Of a stretch of 64,000 nt of DNA, positions 27,093-40,388 are shown piece by piece. Position numbers and translations under genes: made by a program. A model generated the notes under the pieces. The model searched no databases, was not told the origin of the DNA, and was given only the letters and a program-made list of their open reading frames with translations. Location: contig NC_053205.1 in assembly GCF_905163445.1 (NCBI RefSeq), forward strand, positions 3,100,001 to 3,164,000, written 5' to 3'. The number at the start of each line of letters is the position of its first letter. Position 1 is the first letter of the stretch. Source of the DNA: Pararge aegeria (lineage: Eukaryota; Arthropoda; Insecta; Lepidoptera; Nymphalidae).

Positions 27093-30000
27093 TAAGTATA
27101 TAATATACTTAAGTATATAATGTATTTAAGTATATAATGTATTTAAGTAAATAATGTAAGTAAGTATATAATGTAAGTAAGTATATAATGTACTTAAGTA
27201 AATAATGTACTTAAGTATATAATGTACTTAAGTATATAACGTAAGTAAGTACATAATGTACTTAAGTATATAATGTACTTAAGTATATAATGTACTTAAG
27301 TATATAATGTAAGAAAGTATATAATGTATTTAAGTATTTAAAGAAATAAGTATATAAAGTACTTAAGTATATAATGTAAATAGGTATAATATAATGAACT
27401 TAAGTAAATAATGTACTTAAGTAAATAATGTACTTAAGTATATAATGTTCTGAAGTATATAATGTACTTAAGTATATAATGTAAATAAGTATTTAATGTA
27501 AGTAAGTATATAATGTACTTAAGTATATAATGTATTTAAGTAAATATAGAAATAAGTATATAACGTACTTAAGTATATAATGTTAATAAGTATTTAATGT
27601 AAGTAAGTATATAATGTACTTAAGTATATAATGTACTACTTAAGTATATAATGTACTTAAGTATATAATGTACTTAAGTATATAATGAACTAAAGTATAA
27701 AATGTACTTAAGTATATAATGTACTTAAGTAAAAATGTACTTAAGTAAATAATGTACTTAAGTATATTATGTAAGTATATAATGTATTTAAGTAAATAAT
27801 GTAAGTAAGTATATAATGTACTTAAGTATATAATGTACTACTTAAGTATATAATGTACTTAAGTATATACTGTATTTAAGTATATAATGTAAATAAGTAT
27901 ATAATGTACTTAGTAAAAATGTACTTAAGTATATAATGTAAATAAGTATATAATGTACTTAAGTAAATAATGTACTTAAGTATATAATGTTCTTAAGTAT
28001 ATAATGTATTTAAGTATATAATGTACTTAAGTATATAATGTAACTAAGTATATAACGTAATTAAGTATATAATGTAAATAAGTAAATAATGTTCTTAAGT
28101 ATATAATGTAAATAAGTATATAATGTACTTAAGTAAATAATGTACTTAAGTATATTATGTATTTAAGTATATAATGTAAATAAGTATATTATGTACTTAA
28201 GTATATAATGAACTTAAGTATTTAATGTAAGTAAGTATATAATGTACTTAAGTATATAATGTATTTAAGTATATAATTTACTTAAGTATATAATGTAAGT
28301 AATTATATAATGTACTTAAGTATATAATGTATTTAAGTATATATAGAAATAAGTTTATAACGTACTTAAGTATATAATGTACTTAAGTATATAATGTAAA
28401 TAAGTAAATAATGTACTTAAGTATATAATTTAAGTAAGTATATAATGTACTTAAGTATATAATGTAAGTAAGTATATAATGTACTTAAGTATATAATGTA
28501 AATAAGTATATAATGTACTAAAGTATATAATCTAAATAAGTATATAATGTATTTAAGTAAATAATGTAAGTAAGTGTATTATGTACTTAAGTATATAATG
28601 TACTTAAGTATATAATATATTTAAGTATATAATGTATTATGTAAATAATGTAAGTAAGTATATAATGTACTTAAGTATATAATGTAAATAAGTATATAAT
28701 GTACTTAAGTAAATAATGTACTTAAGTATATAATGTACTTAAGTATATAATGTACTTAAGTATATAATGTACTTAAGTATATTATGTACTTAAGTATATA
28801 ATGTACTAATGTATATAATCTAAATAAGTATATAATGTAAGTAAGTATATAGTTTACTAAAGTAAATTATGTACTTAAGTATATAATGTAAATAAGTATA
28901 TAAATTACTTAAGTATATAATGTACTTTAGTAAATAATGTACTTAAATATATAATGTAAGTAAGTATATAATGTACTTAAGTATATAATGTACTTGAGTA
29001 AATAATGTACTTAAGTATATAATGTAAGTAAGTATATAATGTACTAAAGTATATAATCTAAATAAGTATATTATTTAAGTAAATAATGTAAGTAAGTATA
29101 TAATGTACTACTTAAGTATATAATGTACTTAAGTATATTATGTAAGTAAGTATATAATGTACTAAAGTATATAATGTAAATAAGTATATAATGTACTTAG
29201 TAAAAATGTAATTTAGTAAATAATGTACTAAAGTATATAATCTAAATAAGTATATAATGTATTTTAGTAAATAATGTAAGTAAGTATATAATCTAAATAA
29301 GTATATAATGTATTTTAGTAAATAATGTAAGTAAGTTTATAATGTACTTAAGTATATACTGTTAGTAAGTATATAATATACTACTTAAGTATATAATGTA
29401 CTTAGGTATATAAAGTACTTAAGTAAATAATGTACTTAAGTATATATCGTACTTATGTGTATAATGTACTTAGGTATATAATGTATTTAAGTATATAATG
29501 TACTTAAGTATATAATGTAAATAAGTAAATAATGTACTAAAGTGTATAATGTAAGTAAGTATTTAATGTAAATAAGTATATAATGTACTAATGTATATAA
29601 TCCAAATAAGTATATAATGTAAGTAAGTATATAATTTACTTAAGTAAAAGTAAGTATATAATTTTCTTAAGTAAATTATGTAAATAAGTATATAATGTAA
29701 CTAAGTATATAACGTATTTAAGTATATAATGTATTTAAGTAAATAATGTAAGTAAGTATATAATGTAAGTAAGTATATAATGTACTTAAGTAAATAATGT
29801 ACTTAAGTATATAATTTAAGTAAGTATATAATGTACTTAAGTATATAATGTAAGTAAGTATATAATGTACTTAAGTATATAATGTAAATAAGTATATAAT
29901 GTACTAAAGTATATAATCTACATAAGTATATAATGTATTTAAGTAAATAATGTAAGTAAGTGTATAATGTACTTAAGTATATAATGTACTTAAGTATATA

Positions 30001-33000
30001 ATATATTTAAGTATATAATGTATTTAAGTAAATAATGTAAGTAAGTATATAATTTACTTAAGTATATAATGTACTACTTAAGTATATAATGTACTTAAGT
30101 ATATACTGTATTTAAGTATATAATGTAAATAAGTATATAATATACTTAGTAAAAATGTACTTAAGTATATAATGTAAATAAGTATATAATGTATTTAAGT
30201 AAATAATGTACATAAGTATATAATGTACTTAAGTATATAATGTACTTAAGTATATAATGTACTTAAGTATATTATGTAAGTAAGTATATAATGTACTTAA
30301 GTATATAATGTACTTAAGTATATAATGTAAGTAAGTATATAATGTACTTAAGTGTATAATGTAAGTAAGTATATAATGTAAATAAGTATATAATGTACTA
30401 CTGTAAATAATCTCAATAAGTATATAATATAAGTATATAATTTACTTAAGTAAATTATGTACTTAAGTATATAATGTAAATAAGTATATAATGTAACTAA
30501 GTATATAACGTAATTAAGTATATAATGTAAATAAGTAAATAATGTTCTTAAGTATATAATGTAAATAAGTATATAATGTACTTAAGTAAATAATGTTCTT
30601 AAGTATATTATGTATTTAAGTATCTAATGTATTTAAGTATATAATGTAAATAAGTATATAATGTACTTAAGTATATAATGAACTTAAGTATTTAATGTAA
30701 GTAAGTATATAATGTACTTAAGTATATAATGTATTTAAGTATACAATGTACTTAAGTATATAATGTAAATAAGTAAATAATGTACTAAAGTGTATAATGT
30801 AAGTAAGTATATAATGTAAATAAGTATATAATGTACTAATGTATATAATCCAAATAAGTATATAATGTAAGTAAGTATATAATTTACTTAAGTAAAAGTA
30901 AGTATATAATTTTCTTAAGTAAATTATGTAAATAAGTATATAATGTAACTAAGTATATAACGTAAATAAGTATATAAAGTAAATAAGTAAATAATGTTCT
31001 TAAGTATATAATGTTCTTAAGTATATAATGTACTTAAGTAAATAATGTAAGTAAGTATATAATGTACTTAAGTATATAATGTACTACTTAAGTATATAAT
31101 GTACTTAAGTATATACTGTATTTAAGTATATAATGTTAATAAGTATATAATGTACTTAGTAAAAATGTACTTAAGTATATAATGTAAATAAGTATATAAT
31201 GTACTTAAGTAAATAATGTACTTATGTGTATAATGTACTTAGGTATATAATGTATTTAAGTATATAATGTACTTAAGTATATAATGTAAATAAGTAAATA
31301 ATGTACTAAAGTGTATAATGTAAGTAAGTATATAATGTTAATAAGTATATAATGTACTAATGTATATAATCCAAATAAGTATATAATGTAAGTAAGTATA
31401 TAATTTACTTAAGTAAAAGTAAGTATATAATTTTCTTAAGTAAATTATGTAAATAAGTATATAATGTAACTAAGTATATAACGTAAATAAGTATATAATG
31501 TACTTAAGTATATAATGTAAATAAGTATATAATGTACTAATGTATATAATCCAAATAAGTATATAATGTAAGTAAGTATATAATTTACTTAAGTAAAAGT
31601 AAGTATATAATTTTCTTAAGTAAATTATGTAAATAAGTATATAATGTAACTAAGTATATAACGTAAATAAGTATATAAAGTAAATAAGTAAATAATGTTC
31701 TTAAGTATATAATGTTCTTAAGTATATAATGTACTTAAGTAAATAATGTACTTAAGTATATAATATACTTAAGTATATAATGTATTTAAGTATATAATGT
31801 ATTTAAGTAAATAATGTAAGTAAGTATATAATGTAAGTAAGTATATAATGTACTTAAGTAAATAATGTAAATAAGTATATAATGTAACTAAGTATATAAC
31901 GTAAATAAGTATATAAAGTAAATAAGTAAATAATGTTCTTAAGTATATAATGTTCTTAAGTATATAATGTACTTAAGTAAATAATGTACTTAAGTATATA
32001 ATATACTTAAGTATATAATGTATTTAAGTATATAATGTATTTAAGTAAATAATGTAATGTAAATAAGTATATAATGTACTTAAGTATATAATGAACTTAA
32101 TTATTTAATGTAAGTAAGTATGTAATGTACTTAAGTATATAATGTATTTAAGTATATAATGTACTTAAGTATATAATGTAAGTAATTATATAATGTACTT
32201 AAGTATATAATGTATTTAAGTATATATTGAAATAAGTATATAACGTACTTAAGTATATAATGTACTTAAGTATATAATTTAAGTAAGTATATTATGTACT
32301 TAAGTATAAAATGTAAGTAAGTATATAACGTACTTAAGTATATAATGTACTTAAGTATATAATTTAAGTAAGTATATAATGTACTTAAGTATATAATGTA
32401 AGTAAGTATATAATGTAAGTAAGTATATAATGTACTTAAGTATATAATGTACTATTTAAGTATATAATGTACTTAAGTATATACTGTTTTTAAGTATATA
32501 ATGTAAATAAGTATATAATGTACTTAGTAAAAATGTACTTAAGTATATAATGTAAATAAGTATATAATGTACTTAAGTAAATAATGTACTTATGTGTATA
32601 ATGTACTTAGGTATATAATGTATTTAAGTATATAATGTACTTAAGTATATAATGTAAATAAGTAAATAATGTACTAAAGTGTATAATGTAAGTAAGTATA
32701 TAATGTAAATAAGTATATAATGTACTAATGTATATAATCCAAATAACTATATAATGTAAGTAAGTATATAATTTACTTAAGTAAAAGTAAGTATATAATT
32801 TTCTTAAGTAAATTATGTAAATAAGTATATAATGTAACTAAGTATATAACGTAAATAAGTATATAAAGTAAATAAGTAAATAATGTTCTTAAGTATATAA
32901 TGTTCTTAAGTATATAATGTACTTAAGTAAATAATGTAAGTAAGTATATAATGTACTTAAGTATATAATGTACTACTTAAGTATATAATGTACTTAAGTA

Positions 33001-33642
33001 TATACTGTATTTAAGTATATAATGTTAATAAGTATATAATGTACTTAGTAAAAATGTACTTAAATATATTATGTAAATAAGTATATAATGTACTTAAGTA
33101 AATAATGTACTTATGTGTATAATGTACTTAGGTATATAATGTATTTAAGTATATAATGTACTTAAGTATATAATGTAAATAAGTAAATAATGTACTAAAG
33201 TGTATAATGTAAGTAAGTATATAATGTTAATAAGTATATAATGTACTAATGTATATAATCCAAATAAGTATATAATGTAAGTAAGTATATAATTTACTTA
33301 AGTAAAAGTAAGTATATAATTTTCTTAAGTAAATTATGTAAATAAGTATATAATGTAACTAAGTATATAACGTAAATAAGTATATAATGTACTTAAGTAT
33401 ATAATGTAAATAAGTATATAATGTACTAATGTATATAATCCAAATAAGTATATAATGTAAGTAAGTATATAATTTACTTAAGTAAAAGTAAGTATATAAT
33501 TTTCTTAAGTAAATTATGTAAATAAGTATATAATGTAACTAAGTATATAACGTAAATAAATATATAAAGTAAATAAGTAAATAATGTTCTTAAGTATATA
33601 ATGTTCTTAAGTATATAATGTACTTAAGTAAATAATGTACTT
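27093..33642. repeat. 17-bp satellite, block 3
   Basis: Same monomer; contains the junction between the two 8,069-bp units at about 28,374. No genes. Confidence 0.97.
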
Positions 33643-35161
33643 CAAAATTCAAAATTCAAAATTCAAAATTCAAAATTCAAAATTCATTTATTTCAAGTAG
33701 GCCTAATACAAGCACTTTTGAAACGTCAAGTCTGTCCGTGTGTAGTGACTCTACCACCGGTTCGGAAGGCAGATTCTACCGAGAAGAAGCCGGCAAGAAA
33801 CTCAGCAGTTGCTCTTTTCCAACATCAAAAATTTACATTTTATATTTTAACATTCATTTTTCTATCTTGTGAGAGATGAAAGCGGAGCCGGGTGCTTCCA
33901 AGCAACCTTGTCATTAAGAAACTCATCAATTGTATAATAACCTCGCTGTAATAAATGTGTTTTAACACATTCTTTAAACTTATGGATTGGTAGGTCCAAA
34001 ATTACCTTAGGAATCATATTATAAAAGCGTATACTCAATCCCACAAATGACTTCTGCACCTTTCGCAGACGATATGCAGATGTCACTAATTTATGACCAT
34101 TTCTTGTAAGTCGACTGTTTATATCCACTTTTTGTTTATAAAGACTAATATGTTGTCTTACAAATACTATATTGTTATAAATGTATTGTGAGGCTACCGT
34201 AAGTATACCAATTTCTTTAAATTTTTCACGGAGCGATTCACGTGATTTAAGTTTATATATTGACCGTACAGCTCTTTTCTGCAATATGAATATAGTTTCA
34301 ATATCAGCAGCTTTGCCCCATAATAAGATCCCGTAAGACATCACACTATGAAAGTACGCGAAGTAAACAAGTCTTGCTGTTTCTACGTCAGTAATCTGTC
34401 TAATTTTCCTGACGGCGTAGGCAGCCGAGCTTAGTTTACCTGCTAGTGTATCTATATGGGTACCCCACTGAAGCTTACAATCCAAGGTCATGCCCAGAAA
34501 AACTGTGGAATCTTCCATTTTTAGTGATTCTCCATTTATTATTATATTTTTATTAACTTTCTTTACATTTGGTAAAATAAATTCCACACACTTAGTTTTT
34601 TTTGCATTTAAAAGTAAATTATTGACAGTAAACCAGTGCGACACATGCGACATAGCACGGCTTACATCGTCAGAGTTGTCTCTACCTCTATCAGTTTTAA
34701 AAATTAGAGATGTATCATCAGCAAACAGTACAATGTCACAGGTTTCACTGACATGGTGTGGTAGATCATTTATATACACCAAAAATAGAAAGGGACCCAA
34801 GATTGAACCCTGTGGGACACCCATTGACGTAGCCGACCCCTGCGACTTAATGTCTTTTATGCAAACCCTTTGGGTTCTGTCACTGAGATAAGAGGCAACC
34901 AAATTTAGTGCAACGTTTTTGATACCATAATGGGCTAGTTTAAGAAGCAAGGTTTTATGATCGACACAATCGAATGCTTTGGATAGATCACAAAAAACAC
35001 CAATGGCATTCTGCGAACGTTCCCAGGCATCGTACACATGTTTTAAAAGTTTAGCGCCTGCATCCGTGGTGCTACGACCTTTAGTAAAACCGTACTGCTC
35101 CGGATGTAGTAAGTTATTTACATTGAAGTGATTCAAAAGTTGATTTAATATAATTATAGTA
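33643..35161 (-). mobile_element. 5'-truncated Jockey-type LINE in satellite, copy B
   Basis: Duplicate of 25,574-27,092 at offset 8,069, with the same truncation point, same tail of six 7-bp units and same satellite junctions. It therefore arose by duplication of the segment, not by a second retrotransposition. Confidence 0.9.
33862..35136 (-). pseudogene. Jockey-type reverse transcriptase, C-terminal half, copy B
   Basis: Encodes the same 424-residue truncated RT as copy A, residue for residue, with motifs A, B and FADD intact and no endonuclease. Identical protein over 1.27 kb implies a very recent duplication or sequence homogenisation. Confidence 0.88.
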
Positions 35162-36907
35162 TAAGTATATAATATACTTAAGTATATAATGTATTTAAGT
35201 ATATAATGTATTTAAGTAAATAATGTAAGTAAGTATATAATGTAAGTAAGTATATAATGTACTTAAGTAAATAATGTACTTAAGTATATAATGTACTTAA
35301 GTATATAACGTAAGTAAGTACATAATGTACTTAAGTATATAATGTACTTAAGTATATAATGTACTTAAGTATATAATGTAAGAAAGTATATAATGTATTT
35401 AAGTATTTAAAGAAATAAGTATATAAAGTACTTAAGTATATAATGTAAATAGGTATAATATAATGAACTTAAGTAAATAATGTACTTAAGTAAATAATGT
35501 ACTTAAGTATATAATGTTCTGAAGTATATAATGTACTTAAGTATATAATGTAAATAAGTATTTAATGTAAGTAAGTATATAATGTACTTAAGTATATAAT
35601 GTATTTAAGTAAATATAGAAATAAGTATATAACGTACTTAAGTATATAATGTTAATAAGTATTTAATGTAAGTAAGTATATAATGTACTTAAGTATATAA
35701 TGTACTACTTAAGTATATAATGTACTTAAGTATATAATGTACTTAAGTATATAATGAACTAAAGTATAAAATGTACTTAAGTATATAATGTACTTAAGTA
35801 AAAATGTACTTAAGTAAATAATGTACTTAAGTATATTATGTAAGTATATAATGTATTTAAGTAAATAATGTAAGTAAGTATATAATGTACTTAAGTATAT
35901 AATGTACTACTTAAGTATATAATGTACTTAAGTATATACTGTATTTAAGTATATAATGTAAATAAGTATATAATGTACTTAGTAAAAATGTACTTAAGTA
36001 TATAATGTAAATAAGTATATAATGTACTTAAGTAAATAATGTACTTAAGTATATAATGTTCTTAAGTATATAATGTATTTAAGTATATAATGTACTTAAG
36101 TATATAATGTAACTAAGTATATAACGTAATTAAGTATATAATGTAAATAAGTAAATAATGTTCTTAAGTATATAATGTAAATAAGTATATAATGTACTTA
36201 AGTAAATAATGTACTTAAGTATATTATGTATTTAAGTATATAATGTAAATAAGTATATTATGTACTTAAGTATATAATGAACTTAAGTATTTAATGTAAG
36301 TAAGTATATAATGTACTTAAGTATATAATGTATTTAAGTATATAATTTACTTAAGTATATAATGTAAGTAATTATATAATGTACTTAAGTATATAATGTA
36401 TTTAAGTATATATAGAAATAAGTTTATAACGTACTTAAGTATATAATGTACTTAAGTATATAATGAACTTAAGTAAATAATGTACTCAAGTAAATTATGT
36501 AAATAAGTATATAATGTACTTAGTAAAAATGTACTTAAGTAAATAATGTACTAAAGTATTTAATCTAAATAAGTATATAATGTATTTAAGTAAATAATGT
36601 AAGTATATTATGTACTTATGTATATTATGTACTTAGGTATATAATGTACTTAAGTATATAATGTAATTAAGTATATAACGTACTTAAGTAAATAATGTAA
36701 GTATATTATGTACTTATGTGTATAATGTACTTAGGTATATAATGTACTTAAGTATATAATGTAACTAAGTATATAACGTACTTAAGTAAATAATGTAAGT
36801 ATATTATGTACTTATGTATATAATGTACTAAGGTATATAATGTACTTAAGTAGATAATGTAAATAAGTATATAATGTACTTAAGTATATAATGGAAATAA
36901 CTATATA
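35162..36907. repeat. 17-bp satellite, block 4 and array end
   Basis: The last part (36,470-36,900) is more degenerate, with short monomers and ttatgtacttatgtgtataatgt variants, as expected at an array edge. Unique DNA begins at about 36,908. Confidence 0.95.
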
Positions 36908-37554
36908 TTTTTATCGGGGTAGACCTGCCTAGATTCGTTTTTGTGAATTAAGGCCTCAAAGTTTACTTATTCTTTATATAAGATCGCGCATTATACTTAG
37001 GTACTGCCAATCTTACCCTGTAAGCTAAACTTGAACATTCAATACAACCATTAATAATTTTATGTAAGAAACAAAGATCTATCATGTTTCTGCGATTCGT
37101 GAGTGAAAAGGTTTTATAAATGGGTTGGAATTTTCAAAAATCCTTTCTTAGTCGATTCCTACGTTGTAATAACTATCTGTGTGCAAAATTTCAGCCCGAT
37201 CCGTCAAGTGGTTAGAGCTGTGCATTGATAGATCAGTCAGTCAGTCAGACAACAACAGACAACAGTGAGATGCTATAAACTTGAATGTTGTCATACACCT
37301 TGCATGCTTATGTCATCAGTGTAAATACAGACCGACGTTATATTTATATAGGCGACCGTAGCAAAGACGCGGAAGGAATAAACTGTATCGATGGACTCTT
37401 GACATGAGAATACTGGAGTAGTTGTTTCTCGGTACCAGCATGTCTTTTCAGCAGATGTATTTTATCGACCTCCCGATTGAGCGTGGAGGTTTTATAGGCT
37501 ACTTTATAATTTGTAATTTCCGAATTTTACTTTCTCCCACGTGCAGTGGCGTGC
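36908..37554. other. Intergenic, with a degraded transposon segment
   Basis: 37,130-37,255 carries the common lepidopteran repeat stretch tgtgcaaaatttcagcccga followed by agtcagtcagtcag. I take it as an old non-coding transposon piece of unassigned family. No gene seen. Confidence 0.45.
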
Positions 37555-38130
37555 ACTTCATATAAGCACATAAGCACTGCATACCCTAAAATTTTTGAAT
37601 AACTCAAAAAGGGGAAGGATTTTTCAATTTTATGCCGTCTTCCTTCTCTATGCCGTAATAGATTTATTATAAGACCAATTTTTTTATAAGTATGGAAAGT
37701 TTGTATCTGCTATCAAAAAATGCACTTGAATGTGTGTTTTTTTATTTTTTTCTTTCTTAGATTAACTTTTTAAATATGAAGCAATCTTTTTTGCGTTATT
37801 AACTTATTGTAACTAGTATTACTTAGTATAAGTTACTTATGTATAATTAAACAAAACTCCCGTATCATTATGATAATTTTAATTAACAGTGACAACTTTA
37901 TTGGCTTGTGTAAAATCTATAATTAAGTTTTTCCATTGTAACAATTTATTTATAGCTGTTTGTTATCCAAATAAAAAAAAATAAAAAAAAAACTCCGGCC
38001 GGTTGGGAATAGCACAGACAGGAGACAAAAATTATATCCTCTAACAAGGAATATAATTAACGTGCCCACCTGCTAAATCACTGGAACATGGAATAGGAGA
38101 AGTTTACCCACGTTTATTATTACACATTTA
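37555..38130. other. Intergenic, possible hAT-like end
   Basis: gcagtggcgtgcac at 37,553 resembles hAT-type terminal sequence, but no partner end was found. The remainder is AT-rich with poly(T) and poly(A) runs, and no gene was seen. Confidence 0.25.
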
Positions 38131-38830
38131 TTATTTGGATATTATTTCCACATGGAATTTTACTTTGGGGTAATGCTGCTGATATTAGCACTATTTTCGT
38201 GCTGCAGAAGAGGGCCGTTCGTTCGATCTACAAAATGGGACCGAGAGAGTCATTGAGAGATAAATAAAAATTTAGTGTATATTTGAAAATTCATTGTACG
38301 TTCATAAAAACATTTCTAAATTTAAGAAAAAATGTGACTGCAATAATTTAAACATTACAAGTAAGAATAAACTTACAGTGCAGTATACTTAGTAGGTTAC
38401 ATAAAATTCATAATTCGTTTATAGGAAATTGCATACAGTTCTACAGTAAACTACCCATTGACATCTTGGAGATGTCTCTTAAAAAGTTAAAAGTTTGTAT
38501 TAAACGTAAGCTAATAGAAAAGTTCTATTATAGTATAAAGGACTACGTAATCGATAAAAAAGCTTGGGTGTGAATTATTGCTCTAACCAGGTTGCTCTTC
38601 TAATGATTTTAAATGACATTGTGAGATGGTGATAACAAAAAAAAACACCCGGCTAAGTTTGTTGTGGGCTTCTTCTTAGACCAGGACGCGTTTGGATCCC
38701 TCGTAGCTTTAGTATTAAGTTTACGAATGTGGTTATCGCCATCATCTCACTACCGTGTAATTCTTATGTACGCATCAAAAGTGCCACCTATGGAACTACT
38801 TGAATAAAGATATTTTTGACTTTGACTTGT
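38131..38830 (+). pseudogene. Decayed Jockey-type LINE 3' portion
   Basis: On the + strand, 38,150-38,270 still reads as a Jockey RT C-terminal region (GILLWGNAADIS, then LQKRAVRSIYK and RESLR), matching the minus-strand LINE at 25,793. A stop follows, and the later part (38,455-38,575) encodes a recognisable C-terminus (LPIDILEMSLKKLK ... DKKAWV). The 3' UTR ends gaataaagatatttttgactttgactt. Frameshifts and stops show it is dead. Confidence 0.8.
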
Positions 38831-38920
38831 GCACCAGTGCTCTGAGAGTTGATAAAGCTGTAAGACAAGATAATATTTTATCCTGTGCCCGGGAAAATAA
38901 TTGTCTCCTGCCCATTCTAA

Positions 38921-38990
38921 ATAAATAAATATACTACATCAATACACAAATCGCCATCTATCCCCAAAGTAAGCGCAGCTTGTGTTATAA
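38921..38990 (-). mobile_element. SINE 3' fragment
   Basis: A truncated copy of the 3' part of the SINE at 39,325 (caatacacaaatcgccatct, then aagtaagcgcagcttgtgtt with small differences). Only about 70 bp remain. Confidence 0.65.
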
Positions 38991-39324
38991 AAATTAATTT
39001 CATTATATTCTTATTTATTTATTTCATCGAATATAACAATAAAAAAGTAGTACATTTCATAAGTGTAAAACCTAAACTCTTAAGAGTTTTACCGTTACAC
39101 CCTGCGCCGTCGACAATCATCGTGAATACAACACGCTAAATTCTAAAATTACATTTATGCTAAAAACGAATGAGCATTAACTTATGACAGATGGCGATAA
39201 ATAATAAGTACTTAACAAAAATTTACAGCTGAATGTGGGTAGTATAAAAATAAGTACTAACACAAAAAAATGTATAAGGAGAGTGCAAACAATTTGTATA
39301 CGCATCAAGACTACAGTATATAAA

Positions 39325-39580
39325 TAAATAAATATACTACGACAATACACACATCGTCATCCCGCCAAAGTAAGCATAGCTTGCGTTATGGGTAGTTAGA
39401 TGACTGATGAATAATTATACGAATAATATACATAAATACTTATAATATACATATAAACACCCAGACACTGAAAAACATTTATGTTCATCACACAAACATT
39501 GTCCACTTGTAGGAATCGAACCCACGGTCTTGGCTCAGAAAGCAGGGTCGCTGCCCACTGCGCGAATCGGCAGTCAAAAC
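39325..39580 (-). mobile_element. tRNA-headed SINE (butterfly type)
   Basis: On the minus strand the head has an A box (TCGCGCAGTGGGCAG, 39,551-39,565) and a B box (GGTTCGATTCC, 39,512-39,522). A body follows with the TGTTTGTGTGATGAACAT stretch and an AT-rich tail. The pol III boxes support a SINE rather than a functional tRNA: no cloverleaf closes around them. Confidence 0.8.
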
Positions 39581-39758
39581 AGTATACAGGTGGTTTCTTT
39601 TTTGATTAATATTTTGATTCCTAAGGCAATGAACGGAATGTAATTAACCGACTGTTCATTTATAATTCTTATGCGTTATGAGTATTTCGCAAGGATGAGT
39701 TGGTGATAATATTATTTTAGTTTGATTTTTATATTTAAATAAAATATAATAATCCGTA

Positions 39759-40190
39759 TCCCTACTAATCCCTAACCCAAATAAAATTATAAATGTCAAT
39801 GTAAGTTTGTTTGTTACGCTTTTACGCAAAAACTACTTAACCGATCCTCATGAAACTTTGTACACATATTCTTGGAAGTGTTAGAAGAAATATAGGATAC
39901 TTGTTATCCCGACACTAAGCTCGGTTCCTTTGGGAGAGGGGATGAAAGTGTTTGACGACTTTACACCATAACTCCGACAAATTATGACCGATTTAAATAA
40001 TTATTTTTGTACCATAAAGATTATAAAGAACGTGGTTGTCGATAGAAGACATAACTCCTCAACGGACAGCTGCAAACCCCTCATTGAAGGATTAGCGATA
40101 CTGAATACTTTAATTTTTTTTTAGAACTACAAAGTAAATTGAATGCCACATCAAAAAACAAAATCAAACGCAGTCGCGGGCAACAGCTAG
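39759..40190 (+). mobile_element. Helitron-like non-autonomous element, 432 bp
   Basis: Starts TCCCTACTAATCC after A and ends GCGGGCAACAGCTAG before T. The interior has the familiar gtttgtttgttacgcttttacgc and cgatcctcatgaaactttgt segments. No coding capacity. Confidence 0.7.
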
Positions 40191-40388
40191 TATTAATGAA
40201 TCTCGTAGTGACGTCACAACATGTTTATGCCATGGTTGCCCTCCATAAACCATGGGGGGCAACCGCCTAACTCTACGCATATACAGTTTAGTTTATCAAT
40301 TTATATATACGGGTTACGGTTTTTTACAAATCCCGTTGGAACCGTTTTCTTTTTCTGGGATAAATGTTGCCTATACTATTCTATCTAG

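Larger units (their letters stand above)
20305..28373. repeat. 8,069-bp tandem unit, copy 1
   Basis: Satellite plus the Jockey insertion, repeated at offset 8,069. One mismatch was noticed (T at 23,825 against A at 31,894). The left limit is approximate because the satellite itself is repetitive: similarity fades upstream of about 20,305. Confidence 0.85.
28374..36465. repeat. 8,069-bp tandem unit, copy 2
   Basis: Repeats 20,305-28,396 at offset 8,069, including the LINE at the same internal position with an identical encoded protein. Similarity ends near 36,465, where gaacttaagtaaat replaces gtaaataagtaaat. Confidence 0.85.

Noticed and set aside
79..36907. Possible CRISPR-like or VNTR-coded array
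   Set aside because: Monomers abut directly without unique spacers, and the genome is an animal's. It is a satellite.
39500..39580. Functional tRNA gene
   Set aside because: A and B boxes are present, but no acceptor stem closes and a SINE body follows; it is a SINE head.
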